The position numbers and the translations under genes are program-made. From assembly GCA_011032825.1 (NCBI GenBank), contig JAADJZ010000009.1:682001-746000 (forward strand): a stretch of 64,000 nt of DNA, in the 5' to 3' direction. The notes under the pieces are model-generated. The model ran no database searches and had not been told where the DNA came from. It saw nothing but the letters and a program-made list of their open reading frames with translations. Shown here piece by piece: positions 12,201 to 23,394 of the stretch (its first letter is position 1; each line of letters begins with the position of its first letter). Origin of the DNA: Massariosphaeria phaeospora. Lineage: Eukaryota; Ascomycota; Dothideomycetes; Pleosporales.

Positions 12201-14602
12201 CGGCTTCGATATGCCACTTCTAGCGCTGCCGTGGCACCTCCAGCGCGCCATCCTCTTCTAGAAGCAGAACCGTGTCCTGCAAGGCTCCTCAGAAAAGTTG
12301 CTTCTACGGTCTTAGGAGAGTACTATTGAAGAGGCTTCTACTATCAAGCCACATGCACAGCGGGAGGCAGACACTCCGATGGTGAATCTCACATTCTCCT
12401 TTTACTGTACAGACCCCGGCTTATACCTGTCATCTCCACATCCACCTCTATATGCCACTAGTCTCGTATGCTTCTCAGCTAAGATCTTTTGTCGGGTAAC
12501 CTTGCTCTTTCCACATGATGCACAGACTCCAGCTTATAACTATTCAGCATCATATCTACAACCAGGTTACCCTCCTCTACCTGTACGTTATCATCAGCGA
12601 CGGTCACCATCGCAGCCAGTTAATTCCACTCTCTTATATGATAGTAGGTTCTATCTAATAAATACTTAACACTAAGGCGATGGTAGTATTCCGCCTTTCG
12701 TACTCTCCAAGCCTATGGAAGTCTAATGGCATTGGGATATTGATATTCCGCCTCTCCGAGCCCATAGACGTAGAAGGTCATCGGGACGATTTGATACCGT
12801 CACGTTCTACTTATGCAGCAACCGAATAAGCGACTTCATCTGCATTCCCTACAGAAACTTCAACACAAGTCTAGTAGAACCGCCTATCTAGTATCAATCA
12901 TGACCCGCATGCCCAACTAGGAGATATCTCACTGCGTATTGATGGGCTCAACATGACCACGGACTAATTCCACATCGAGGTACTCGGCAAAACAGCCTTT
13001 TCTTGAGTCCATTTGCTCTACGTCAACAACGCTTATTGTGCCGTACTGGAGTTCCGCATTACTAACTCATCTCTCATTGATGATATCCTTGCGAGCGAAT
13101 TGGACCACGCATACCATAGCTGAGATACTGCACCTTCTGTGGATGGTTTAAGTTCCACGCTGGATTAGAGAGGTTGCCAAGTGGCGACTTGAAAGAGATA
13201 GAATCCCGCAGCGATCTACCGATCCTGGCCGTGAGCCGTATGAATCCCCACTTGTGGTTTGCATACTGGTAGCGGGCATCTTCTGCAGTGGGCAGACTAG
13301 CTGGTGCGGAGTGGAGGGCCACCTTAGCTTGATCAGCAAACGCTATAGTGAGAGCAACATCTTCTCCTGGAGTTCACATTCAGCTCGGCGGCTGCCAGAC
13401 TCGTAAGAGGCCAGTCCAGCTGTCTGTTGACCATCATGGCCAAGAAATCAGCTCGCCGTGCCAATTACGACTCCGTTCTACGGATTCGATCTAGTGCAGT
13501 ACACTTTTCGACGAAGAGCTTACTAGCTGTTCTTTAACACATATATCATGTCGTCCATACCGTACGATTTCTTCTCCGAAATGCGTGCTGTGAGCTACTA
13601 GTACCATCGTTCTTCAAATCTCGACATGTCATGGACATGTACTGTATTTATGACGGCATCTTTCTGGTACCTCAGTCTGAATACTACCCACCAACAAACC
13701 CAACCTTACTTACGATGCAACCAATTCAAATTCCCGCCAAAAACCCCTCGTCTTATGCTCCGAGTGCCAAACCATCGTCCAAATCATTACATCATGTGTC
13801 TTCTCAGCAACCCTCTCAAGCGTCCCTGTTGTCTATTCATTCCGAATCCCAAGAAGCCGCACTCCCCATCGATAAAAGAGCCCTCACTCAGTTGCACAAC
13901 CCGTCGACGGCATCACCCACGTTCTACAAACACTCCGGCTACCCTGTGCCGCCTCGTCGTGCGAATACCTCCAATTCAAGCCCACTCAACAAAAGGCATA
14001 TACCTCTGCAGCCAGCCTTCTGCGCGGCCCCTTCCAAATTCCAACTATCTACTTGCCATATCACGGCCTCGAGGCTACCAACTCAACTCGGGACCAGCGC
14101 GTTTGGACGAAAAAAATATCTTTGTTCACTTTTTCTCGCTTGCGAGAAAGATGGATGGAAAGGTTGGGAGTCGGTAAACTCCGCAGTTGTAGTTTTCCGA
14201 AAAGGTCTCATACCAATGACACCAGTCGGCGAACAAGGCACAGTCATACAGTGAGGAGGCTGCCGGAGCTGAAAAAGTTGGTGTGGGTTAGTTATTAGGG
14301 CCCGGACTGGGGCACACGGAGCAACAAATCGAATAAGAGAAGGTTACAACAATGGATTTTTTCTGAGCAAATGTAAGAAAACTTCTCATCTGCGTATACC
14401 AAGCTTTTGCGCAGAGCACCCTTCCGTTGCAATTTGACGCCCGATATCCAAAGTCCAAGATCGTGATCCGCAAAAGTCGTACCAAAAGTTCACAACTAAC
14501 CCAAACGCCCAGCGCTAAACAACAGCACAAGAAGGGAAGACTGACACAGGCTAAGAAGCCCCGCCGTCCCTAGTGTCGGTGTCGGTGTCGGTATCGGTGT
14601 CT
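9253..14602. other. 5.3 kb without a confident gene
   Basis: Beyond the flbA start lies about 1.4 kb of GC-rich DNA with many overlapping open frames on both strands (for example 9325-10257 plus and 9369-9926 minus), none protein-like. From about 11 kb base composition becomes more even and stop-rich. Around 12.85-13.4 kb protein-like reading is interrupted by stops and may be a decayed gene. From 13.63 to 14.25 kb C/A-rich sequence is open in two plus frames at once. No transposon ends or terminal repeats were seen. Confidence 0.5.
14573..14601 (+). repeat. TGTCGG hexanucleotide repeat
   Basis: About four and a half copies of TGTCGG (one variant TATCGG) sit immediately beyond the stop codon of the VTC5-like gene, within its likely 3' UTR. 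Confidence 0.8.
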
Positions 14603-17600
14603 CTAAATGCTGAGGACCCACCGCAACAACAGGACATCCGTAATCGCTACCGCACTCACGACCAATATCACAAAGCCTTGGTGAGCCCAGCCCAGTCTCT
14701 CATGTCTGGTCCGCATACTCAAGACCGCTACTCCGCATAAGAGAAGGTTGAAGATGGTCCCCAGCATGATCACTAGATCCACAAGGCCTCTTTCCTTCCT
14801 GCGGCTGGTCCACGTCATGATGGTCAGGATGATGTCGATGACAACGGCCGTTGCTATACATGTCGAGTAAAACCGCAGTTTGGTCATTTCCGTTTTATGC
14901 TGGCGGATTTGAAGCTGGCCGAGCAGGCTACGGCGCTCGTGTTCGGATTGGCGTCGGATTCTGTTAACCCCTTCGGCTTCCCGATGTGGGTCCCGGATAG
15001 AATGGAAAAGACTGCTGAGGTAGCTTTGACTGGGCGGATTCCGCTCGCCGGGACTCATAGTGCCGTAGTTCCTCAGCCCTTCGACTGTGCCTTCGTCGTC
15101 ATCGTCACTGCTTTCCCCAGGAGACGGTGATAGCGGCGAGTCCGATCCATCTTTGGCACTAAAGAACTTTTTCGCCTTCTGTATCCAAGCTTCGAGAACT
15201 TCCTGTCCGGGGAACTTGACCGAGGCATTCGGGTCAATATAGATGTAATAGCCATCATCTTCGTTCTCGGGGTGGTCATATTCATTCCAGTAACCTTGCC
15301 GTTCGTTCGAGGGCTCGGACTGGATCGGACACAAGCTCTCCTGATAAGGGATCCGTGATTTCTTGCGAAAAGCGCGCAAGGGTAGGGGGTCCACAAAATC
15401 CGCCGAAGTTGCGGACGATTCACCGTTCCGAGGAGTTTGCGGGGTCGAATGGCCGTCTGTAATGGAATCTAGGGAGGTTGAAGTCTGCGGGGGGGAGGGT
15501 TGAGAATACGGTTCCGTAACGCTGGATGCTTTTCGGCGCTGTTTCTTTACGGGTGCGGGGAGTTTTCGAATATCCGTGTCCAGCATTGGAATCTATCGGC
15601 CGTCAGTTTAGAGCCAATCCGTAACTACATAATATCTCCTAGTATGTTGGTGTTTCCGTCAGAGTGCCATTTGAGGAGACATGAATATTGTCGTACTTGA
15701 ACAACAGCCTGCCAATGAGATACCTATGAGAACAGGACAACTTACCCAGAAGGGGACCGTCATTGCACTAGGTTTGCAGCATGCCCAGACAGCATGTGCC
15801 TCTAGAGAAAACCCACGTACACGTTGAACCTGGATATGAGTTAGTCGGACAGACTTGACAAGTTTATCTGGAATAAAAACCAACCAAATGACTTCGCTCG
15901 AGAGTCTGAAGCAGGGCTGTCGAATGCGTTCCCTCTATACGAATTTCCAATATAGCATGCGGAAAACGAGTGGAGTTATTGCGAGCTTCCAAGACCCAGT
16001 CATCGTCCTTCAGATTTCGTTCCAGAGAACTCTTCATAAAGCAATCTCTATCAAGTGAAGCCCACATACCACCATTGACCCCATTGTGAAGGCCCACGAA
16101 TCGGGTACGTCTGGTACAGACTCCAGCAATCGGCCGTACCTCTTGGTGGTCAGCAAGCCAGTGGCGTACGATAGTATTTTCCTGTGTAGATTCTTTGCTC
16201 TGCTGTTCTGGATTGTTGTTGAAGACAGCGGAATCTTGTTGCTCGTTAAGGAGGACCGTAGGGTCTAGAAAAGCCTCCAGGTGTTTCCTCTTGAGCTTTG
16301 CCAAGTGGAGATTTTGGGTACCTGGCACATTTTGGTTAGACTCCAGTCCAACAACAACAGCTGCTCCGCCAGACGACGTCCATCGTGCATGACCAGCAGC
16401 TCTGATCCACCGCGTTCCGCTTGTCTGTTCGCTGGCACCGACGGTACTGGTATTCTGTTTTATGGCGAACGACTCCGGGTGGTCTAGAACAATGAATCCA
16501 GCATAGTCTTCATTGCCCAGGTACTTGTCTGCAGTTGCAGAGGACTTGCGGCGCCCAGGTGTCGCATATGGTGAAATGATTGAGGGGTTTGAGTGGTTCG
16601 TCGATCCCGTATATAATTGCATATGTTGAAGCAGGAGGACTTCCACTTCAACAATATGATCTGGATGTATCCAGTATGTAGCTTTATTCCCTCCGGAGCC
16701 TAATGGTATTGAACTCAACGCCAAATCAAAATCTATCGTGGTCCCTTTCTCAATGCAGGTAGTTAATCGAGACGTAGATGACCGCGCATTGGCGAAGTCG
16801 GTGGCAACACCAGGTGCGCCAACACCGGAAAAAGGTGCACGAATAGCACCGAGAACATTGATGTATTGATCGAGCAGATGTCCCAAATCTAGTTGGAAGA
16901 AGCTCTCAGGACGTTCAGTGACCTCTTCTTTGAATCGGTGCGCGAGCTCTGGGTCCCTGGTCCAGCGCTTGTACTTCTTGAGTATCTTATAGAACCCCAT
17001 CCGCTGCGCTATGCGGAATCGGGATAAGGATCGAATTTCTTCACCCGCCCTGTACTATGTCAGCTAGCTATTAAATGCATAGTGTGATGATCTTGGACGT
17101 TGGGTGTAGACGTAGGACAGAGTTGGCTTGAAGTCTGCATCGGATCCTTGGTATAAGACTAATGCCGTAAAACTCCAAAGGGAATATTCTTGGGCTTTGC
17201 AGCAGGCTCGAATTTTGAGTCCAAGCAGACGATATGTACTTACTTGTTGACATCTGCGTCGATTTTGGCATACTTCTCAACCGTCCTAGCGGGTAGCCGC
17301 GAACTCGAGGCTTCGGTTCGACTACGTGCATGAAGCAGCGAAAGGCTTTTGCCAATATGTTCTAGTCTCCTCTCAATCTCTCCGCTTTTGCTCCTGACGA
17401 AAAGATTGATTCTGTCATGCTGTGCTTTGAGCACTACGAAGAAGCTATCCCCAAACGCTCGTTCGTGTGTCTCGCCCTGGCCTGGAATCGATACAGCGGT
17501 ACCGAATCCCGGAGTCGTGTGGTGCTTGATTAGCTCTTTGAGGTAGTCGTAGTCGATATTAACTGTGAACACATACGTGGTTAGCTTATGCATGTGGCAG

Positions 17601-17671
17601 GAGGTGCAATTGTACTCACAGTGGCCCCATTCTGGAATAGAACGCTGGCGCAAGGTATCCCCATATTTCAT
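14603..17671 (-). CDS. vtc5: VTC5-like SPX-domain vacuolar membrane protein
   Basis: Yeast Vtc5 is an accessory subunit of the vacuolar transporter chaperone complex that makes polyphosphate; its SPX domain senses inositol pyrophosphates (family knowledge). Five exons give 869 aa: 17620-17671, 17244-17562, 15885-17049, 15746-15829 and 14603-15592. All introns are GT-AG and in phase. The start fits the SPX beginning (MKYG..L...IPEW, then IDYDYLKELI), and the SPX lysine cluster is visible as KILKKYKRW. The middle resembles the degenerate polymerase-like region of Vtc5 (AILEIRIEG, then RVRGFS, VPFW, DTDIRKLP). Three hydrophobic helices end the protein at about 781-801, 810-833 and 846-866, as in the DUF202/VTC1 domain. 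The 4th exon is only 84 bases, so simple ORF calling splits this gene into several pieces. Confidence 0.88.
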
Positions 17672-19686
17672 GCCTGCAGTGAGCTCAGGAGACGTAGTAC
17701 TGGATAATGGCGGTCGAGTAAAGATAAGGAAGCGTAGTTTCTTGTGTTGGCGGATCCCCGGGCTTATCGGGCTGTTTGAGAGTCAGGTCCGATGAACAAG
17801 CGGGTCCAAGACGGTTACGGGCGCGGGGACAGGCAATGCGAGTACCATGATATACCAGTCGCTCGAGCATTGGGGGCAAAGAGAATAGATGGAAACGGGA
17901 AACGAACCGTTAGCTGTAGCTGTAGCTGTAGCTATGACGCTGGGTAGCAATACAGGGGTTTAGCGAAAGGCGGCGGTCGGGTCACTCGGGTATCTCGAAT
18001 TCTAGACCAGTGACGCAATAGCACGAGAGCGAACTCCAACAACAGCAGTGGAGAGTTTCCTAAGGAAGGGAAAGAACGAGGCAGCGACGGGCGCCTGTGT
18101 AATAAAATAAGTTACAGCTGGCAGGCAAGCGGAGGAGGGGAGGGAGCAAGCATGCAGGGCAACGGCGCTGCCACTTGAGCAACGGCCTCAGTCGAACGGT
18201 GCAGCGAAGCTACTGATACGCGACATGGGTGCCCCGGGATGAATCTCCGGGGCCGTTATCCTGTGTTCGTTTGGCGCAGGCGGTTGATCATTGGACGCAT
18301 TCTTTGAGCACGCGGATGCTCGCACTGCGCGTGCTGGAGCCCGTAGAGCTGCTTCCGACTGCCACTGCTTCTGACCCCCCGCTGGCCCTCGTACCTCGTA
18401 AGCTCGTAGGAAGGCGATATAGATGGAAACTCTGCGCCTGGAGGTCCATCGCCGTGGCAAGGAACGTCAACCAGAGTCAGCAGCGTTGCCGGTGCGGAAT
18501 GCCTAGTTCTACCGCGGCTGCTCCACAGCAAACCGTCTGCTAACCGTGTCAAGCAGCCATTTCCGGGCCTTTGGATGAGGCCGTACGTAAAAAGCAGAGT
18601 GCGACGAGGCATGGGCTCGAGCTATGGATAATGACAGACGTTTTGTTAAGCGCAGTCGGACCGTCTCCGCTGCCGCTACCTGGCCGAACTCTTCCGAGAA
18701 GTGATTCCTCCACTGCTGGTGTATGGCACAGTTGATCAGCATGTCCACCTTCCTCGGGGGGCCTGTGGTGTAGCACTTCAACTGCCGCTGTGCCCACCAA
18801 CATTTGTTTGCTGAGAGGTTGGAGATTGGAGATTGGACATGGCATGATCAGCGATACTCACATGTCTCCAGACTGTCAAACCCCGTGTTGTCGTGCGGAG
18901 ACAGACCTGCAGCTGGTTTCAAAGGAGCAATATGCATACTCGCGGACTGCGGGAGAGAAGGTAGCGCGCTGCATTTCCATATCGAACCTTCCAGTGGTTG
19001 GCCACGCACGTGCTCACCTACCCGAAGTTGCAGGTGCTGCGTTTTCTTATCTACTGGCAACACAGCCATAAGATACTGATTGGGCCCGCGGGGCTTCTTC
19101 TTCACGCCTTACATGCACATGGTGGGGTGGGTTCATCGGGAAATGCCACCAATCGCTAAGGTTACTAGGATGAGATGTTCAACTACGGGACCAAGCCGTT
19201 GTCGATTCAAACCTGTCTATTGAAGCTCCAGAGATTTCAAAGAGGATTAAACTAGATCGTCCAAAACCCATTGCTTCTACTATACGGGCGAATGCCTTGA
19301 ACAGACCTAGTAAATAGAGTATGTGATTAAGCGTCTGTGCTAGAGAGTGCCAGCAACGGATCTGGTCAGGGCGGTAAAGTCAACCGATCCCTCCGCTGAA
19401 GGCCTTATTGTTTAGACACCCTAGACGCACTAGCTGGCATAGGGACTCATAGTCATGCAACCGGCAGATCTTCATTGGGACCAAACAGGAACACCAAACC
19501 GCCATATACACACGGGCGCCGGGAAACCCACATATTCGAATCCGAAGTTTTTCAGGAGCACAATGGAGCCTACTCTAGCCTGGTGGCAACGTACTCTGGT
19601 CCACAACGTCCTGAGCTTCTTTTTCCTCCACTTCGTTCGGCCCGTGAAGTGGGGAGCGGGGCAATGCCATCAGACCTGCTTGATCG
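17672..19686. other. 2 kb intergenic region
   Basis: Upstream of the VTC5-like gene and downstream of ilv6, both on the minus strand. Only short frames, none recognisable. Contains a TAGCTG tandem repeat at 17911-17934. Confidence 0.5.
17911..17934 (+). repeat. (TAGCTG)4 hexanucleotide repeat
   Basis: Four near-perfect copies of TAGCTG, the last ending in A, located 240 bases upstream of the VTC5-like start codon. Confidence 0.8.
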
Positions 19687-20613
19687 TCAATAGTTGTTTC
19701 CGTGAATAGCAGAATCTTCTGCAGACGTACCCGTCCTTGCTGATTCGAGGATGCCGAATGGAGCAATCAGCTTCATGAATGAATCAATCCTGGTCGATTT
19801 CGCAGACACTTCTACAATGCAGTTATTTGTGCTGATATCCAGTACTTTTCCACCAAACTGATGAGTCAGGAAGGTAATGGCCTGAAGATGCTCGTGCTTG
19901 TGTCTTAACGCCTGGCTGACAGCGAGATTGTTCGGATGGAAATCCCTCCTGAGAGAATTGCGCGCCGCGGCTTCTGCCATTGCATCCCGGTCTGCCTCTG
20001 AGAGCTCGGCCTCGGCGCCTTCAACTTCCTCAGGCATGTGGGACATTTCGCGGTGGTGCGCAAGCAGCTCCTCAAAGTACTCGGGTCCCAAGCTCGAGAT
20101 CTTCGCAAGAAGCAGCTCACGCTGAACAAGGGGCGATTCGGTATAGTCTAGCACTGCCCACACCGGCACCAAGTCCTCTAACTGACGGCGAGCTTGCTCC
20201 ACCACACCATCTTGGCCTGCGAGGACAATGGTCATGCGCGAAAGGTCGTCCACCTCGGTATTGCACACAACCAAGCTGTCAATGTTGAACCCGCGAGCGG
20301 CGAGGATACCGGACACGCGGGAGAGCACACCGGGCTCGTTCTGCACCAAGCAATTGAGGATGTGTCGTTTTGGCGGAGCTTGAGACGGGAGTGGTGTCTC
20401 GTAGAGAATGCTGCTGACGGCGGCCTGGGCAGACCAGGCAGGAGGTCGGTCGTCGGTCGGGAGAGGTGCGATGCGGCGGTGAAGAGCTTTGTAGGCTAGG
20501 GCCTGGGTGGACGAGGAGCCCGATGCCCTCTGTTGCTGGCGGACGCTGGCGGCGCACTGCTGCTGCAGAAGCCGGCGAAGCGGTAGAGCCTGGAGAGCGC
20601 GCCGGGACGCCAT
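19687..20613 (-). CDS. ilv6: acetolactate synthase regulatory (small) subunit
   Basis: It is the valine-sensitive regulatory subunit of mitochondrial acetolactate synthase (Ilv2 is catalytic), the first common step of valine, leucine and isoleucine synthesis. A single exon encodes 308 aa, the usual size. The first 40 residues are rich in Arg, Ala and Gln with almost no acidic residues, a mitochondrial presequence. An ACT domain starts near residue 82 (HILNCLVQNEPGVLSRVSGILAARGFNIDSL). The C-terminal ALS-SS domain shows the region FGGKVLDIS and ends at FGILESARTG. An acidic Glu/Ala insertion near residues 195-210 is a fungal feature of this family. It is divergent from the KH-domain gene, starts 276 bases apart. 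A TGAGTCC at 20753-20759 differs by one base from the Gcn4/CpcA site, which would fit amino-acid control, but the match is weak. Confidence 0.97.
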   Translation of the reverse strand: MASRRALQALPLRRLLQQQCAASVRQQQRASGSSSTQALAYKALHRRIAPLPTDDRPPAWSAQAAVSSILYETPLPSQAPPKRHILNCLVQNEPGVLSRVSGILAARGFNIDSLVVCNTEVDDLSRMTIVLAGQDGVVEQARRQLEDLVPVWAVLDYTESPLVQRELLLAKISSLGPEYFEELLAHHREMSHMPEEVEGAEAELSEADRDAMAEAAARNSLRRDFHPNNLAVSQALRHKHEHLQAITFLTHQFGGKVLDISTNNCIVEVSAKSTRIDSFMKLIAPFGILESARTGTSAEDSAIHGNNY

Positions 20614-20889
20614 GGTGGAAGACGCAGCTTGCGCGAGCGCAATTGTGGTGCTGACGGCCTCGCGGAGTGCGGGTGAGGTGGAAATAAGAGCGTGCTGAGT
20701 ACGAGTGTGCCGGGTGGAGGCCAGCTCAATTCACGCCGACTTCGGTGGCAGGTGAGTCCTCGGTGACCTGGAGCGGAATAGCGCGCCCAGGCTTGCTAGC
20801 GTAATTTGCTTTGTACATATCCACCGACCGCAACGACTGCTCCTCCTCTCCCCCAACCTGCCACCGCACCCGCAGCACACCCCGCGAAC
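20614..20889. promoter_or_regulatory. divergent promoter, ilv6 / KH-domain gene
   Basis: The two start codons are 276 bases apart on opposite strands, so both promoters must lie here. A Gcn4-like TGAGTCC (one mismatch) occurs at 20753-20759. No clear TATA box. Confidence 0.6.
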
Positions 20890-22911
20890 ATGACCGACGG
20901 CTCCCGACAGCGCTCGCGCTTCGACCGAGATGGCTCTGACCGTCCATCTCGCGCGCGCTTCGACCGAGACGACTCGGACCGCCCGTCGCGCTCGCGCTTC
21001 GATCGCCGCTCCCGGTCACCTTCCTCCAGGGGCCCGGACGCTCGTCGTGCGCGCAGCCCAGTAAAGCGGGAGCCCTCGCTCAGCCCCGCGACTGTAGAGG
21101 CGCAGCAGAAGAAGTCTAGCGCCGCCGCTGCTGCTGCCGCCGCCGCCGCTGCCCGGATCAATGCGCAGATACAGGCGAAGAAGGCCGCGATGCATGTCGA
21201 CGTGCCTCCGATCCGCACTGTACGTCGCCCTTGCCCCTGCTATTCCACCGCGAAGCTGTACGCTAACACTGTAGCAGGTCGCTAGCCCTGTCGTAAAATC
21301 GCCGTCCACTAATCCTGGCACTGCCGTTCCGAGCGAGACGTACCAACAGGATGGCGACTACATCAAGGACATAGAAATCAACGATCTCCGAAACCGTTAT
21401 ACACTGACCAAAGGAGCTGTACAAAAACAAGTAAATCACTTCTGTCCTACACTGATTCTCCAACAGCACATCCCACTTGACTCTATATCAAGCTGAAGTC
21501 CCCTGTTTGCGCTTCTCTCTTTGCAGAGAGCTGGAGCTTACTCAACCTTATAGCTGTCTCACCCACCATTTTGCATTTGCTAACCTCGCTTGTGGCATCT
21601 AGATCAAAGACGACACTGGCGCCGGTACGCATCCCCACACTTTTCTACTTAACCGTTGTAGAATGCCTGCTTATACATGTGCAAGATGTCACAACTCGAG
21701 GAAACTACTACCCGGACAAGAGCATGGCCACGGCCATTGTAAGTTAGGCCATATCTTCAAAAATGGTCCAGACACTTACTTGCATAGAATCCGCCATTAT
21801 ATCTCCACGTCACGAGCACGTCCAAAGAAGGGCTTGAACAGGCTATTCAAATGATCACGGAAATGATGCAACAGGAATTACCGAATCTTGTTGATGAACG
21901 TAGATTTCGCCGTCGTGAGCCCGAGGCCGTCGAGCGCGATGAGCTTGGCCGAGTACTTATCACTACTTTCTTTCTTTACATCGTGAAATACTAACTTGCT
22001 ACAGCGCAAATGGCCAGAGGAGAAGATACCCGTCGATCTCGAACCCATCAACGGCTTCAACTTGAGAGCTCAGGTAGTCGGCAGAAGTGGAGATAATGTC
22101 AAATTCATCCAACAAGAGACTGGCTGCAAAGTGCAGATCAAGGGTCATGGCTCTGGATTTGTGGAATCGCTAACGGGAAGGGAGAGCGACGAGCCCATGT
22201 ACCTCCACATTGCGTTCGTATATACCCATTCATTCTCTTGGTGTCATACTAATCGGTCATAGCGGCCCCCGTCCTGAAGGCGTGGAAGCTGCAAAGGTGC
22301 TATCCGTTGAGCTTCTCGAAAAAGTCAGGGCAGATTACCATGCTTTCAAGGAACGCCCCCCGCAGAGTCGATTCGGCGGCGGCGGCGACGATTACCCCAA
22401 TGGACGTCGTGGTTATGGTGAGCGCGGCGAGCGCGGCGGACGAGGTGATCGCGGCGACCGAGGCTACCGTGGCGACCGCACCCGTGATCACGGTGACCGC
22501 AGCGAGCCAGAACCGAATCTGAATTATGGTTATGAAAACGGCTACGGTGGTGCTTCGGGCTATGGAGCTCAGCACGACGTGCAGACGCCCGCAATGGATA
22601 CCAATGCCCAGGCTACGGATTACAATGCGCAATGGGCGGCGTACTACGCAAGCAACCCAGCCGCCGCAGGAGCCGCAGGAACCGGAGAAGACCCCTATGC
22701 TGCTTATGGGGGATACGAGGCTTATCTGGTTTATTATCAGCAGTGGCAACAACAGTCGCAGCAGTACTACGCAACTGCCCAACAATCCCCTGGTGCTGCG
22801 GCCGTTCTACCTTCGCCATCCCAGTCGGCGCCCCCAGGTGTTGCAGCTCCACCAGGCGCCAACTCAACCCCAGGAACTTACCAAGCAGTCCCTCCGCCTC
22901 CCGGGTTGTAG
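20890..22911 (+). CDS. KH-domain RNA-binding protein, KHDC4/BLOM7-like
   Basis: Likely a splicing-associated RNA-binding protein like human KHDC4. Seven exons give 526 aa: 20890-21219, 21278-21430, 21603-21624, 21686-21738, 21788-21952, 22005-22213 and 22263-22911. Exons 3 and 4 are just 22 and 53 bases and restore the KHDC4-type core (DDTGA then DVTTRGNYYPDK). The N-terminus (1-100) has RS/RD-type repeats (SRFDR, four times) and a poly-Ala run near 80-92. Two KH-like regions follow, at about 140-230 and 245-320, the second with VVGRSGDNVKFIQQETG. The tail is Gly/Arg/Asp-rich (RGG-like: GERGERGGRGDRGDRG) then Gln/Tyr/Pro-rich, ending PPPPGL. I chose ATG 20890 because the frame upstream contains only a non-ATG codon. 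Confidence 0.92.
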
Positions 22912-23394
22912 TGGTTGTTTACAGCAGCAATTGCACCGTCAATCTCCTAATCGGGCTTCGGTTTGGTGTCACGGCGTTTGCTATGTTTCACCTTTCGGCG
23001 TGAAAATTGGGCGGGCAGCATGGAAGACATTTTGATTCGTATGATCGCGCCAACTCTTTGATGGATTCATTATCGCCGGGCACCTGGAAGCTCGAGAGTT
23101 GATGCAGGTGTACACCAGTACTTTCAAACGTGTGTGCTAGTATCTTCAGAACAATTAACGGACTCATCTCAATCATGGACGTGACAGCTGCCAATGTTTC
23201 TTCCGTGAGCCTGTCAGCCGCCAGTGAGAATGTATTGTGACTATGATGACTATGAAGCGACTGTGATTGGCTGGCGCAAGCTCAATAACAACGCTAGAGC
23301 TCGGCAGTCGCGTGTCGTAGGGCTCGGGCCGACATCGCATCGATATTTCTTCGGCGCTTTTGCCCACGGCGGCGAGGCCTCCAACTTCCACACG
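22912..23394. other. intergenic between KH-domain gene and aco2
   Basis: Holds the 3' end of the KH-domain gene and the aco2 promoter, both on the plus strand. The inverted CCAAT box ATTGG at 23267-23271 (gtgattggctgg) is about 125 bases upstream of the aco2 start and could bind the HAP complex, which regulates aconitase and other iron-dependent genes (inference). Confidence 0.5.
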
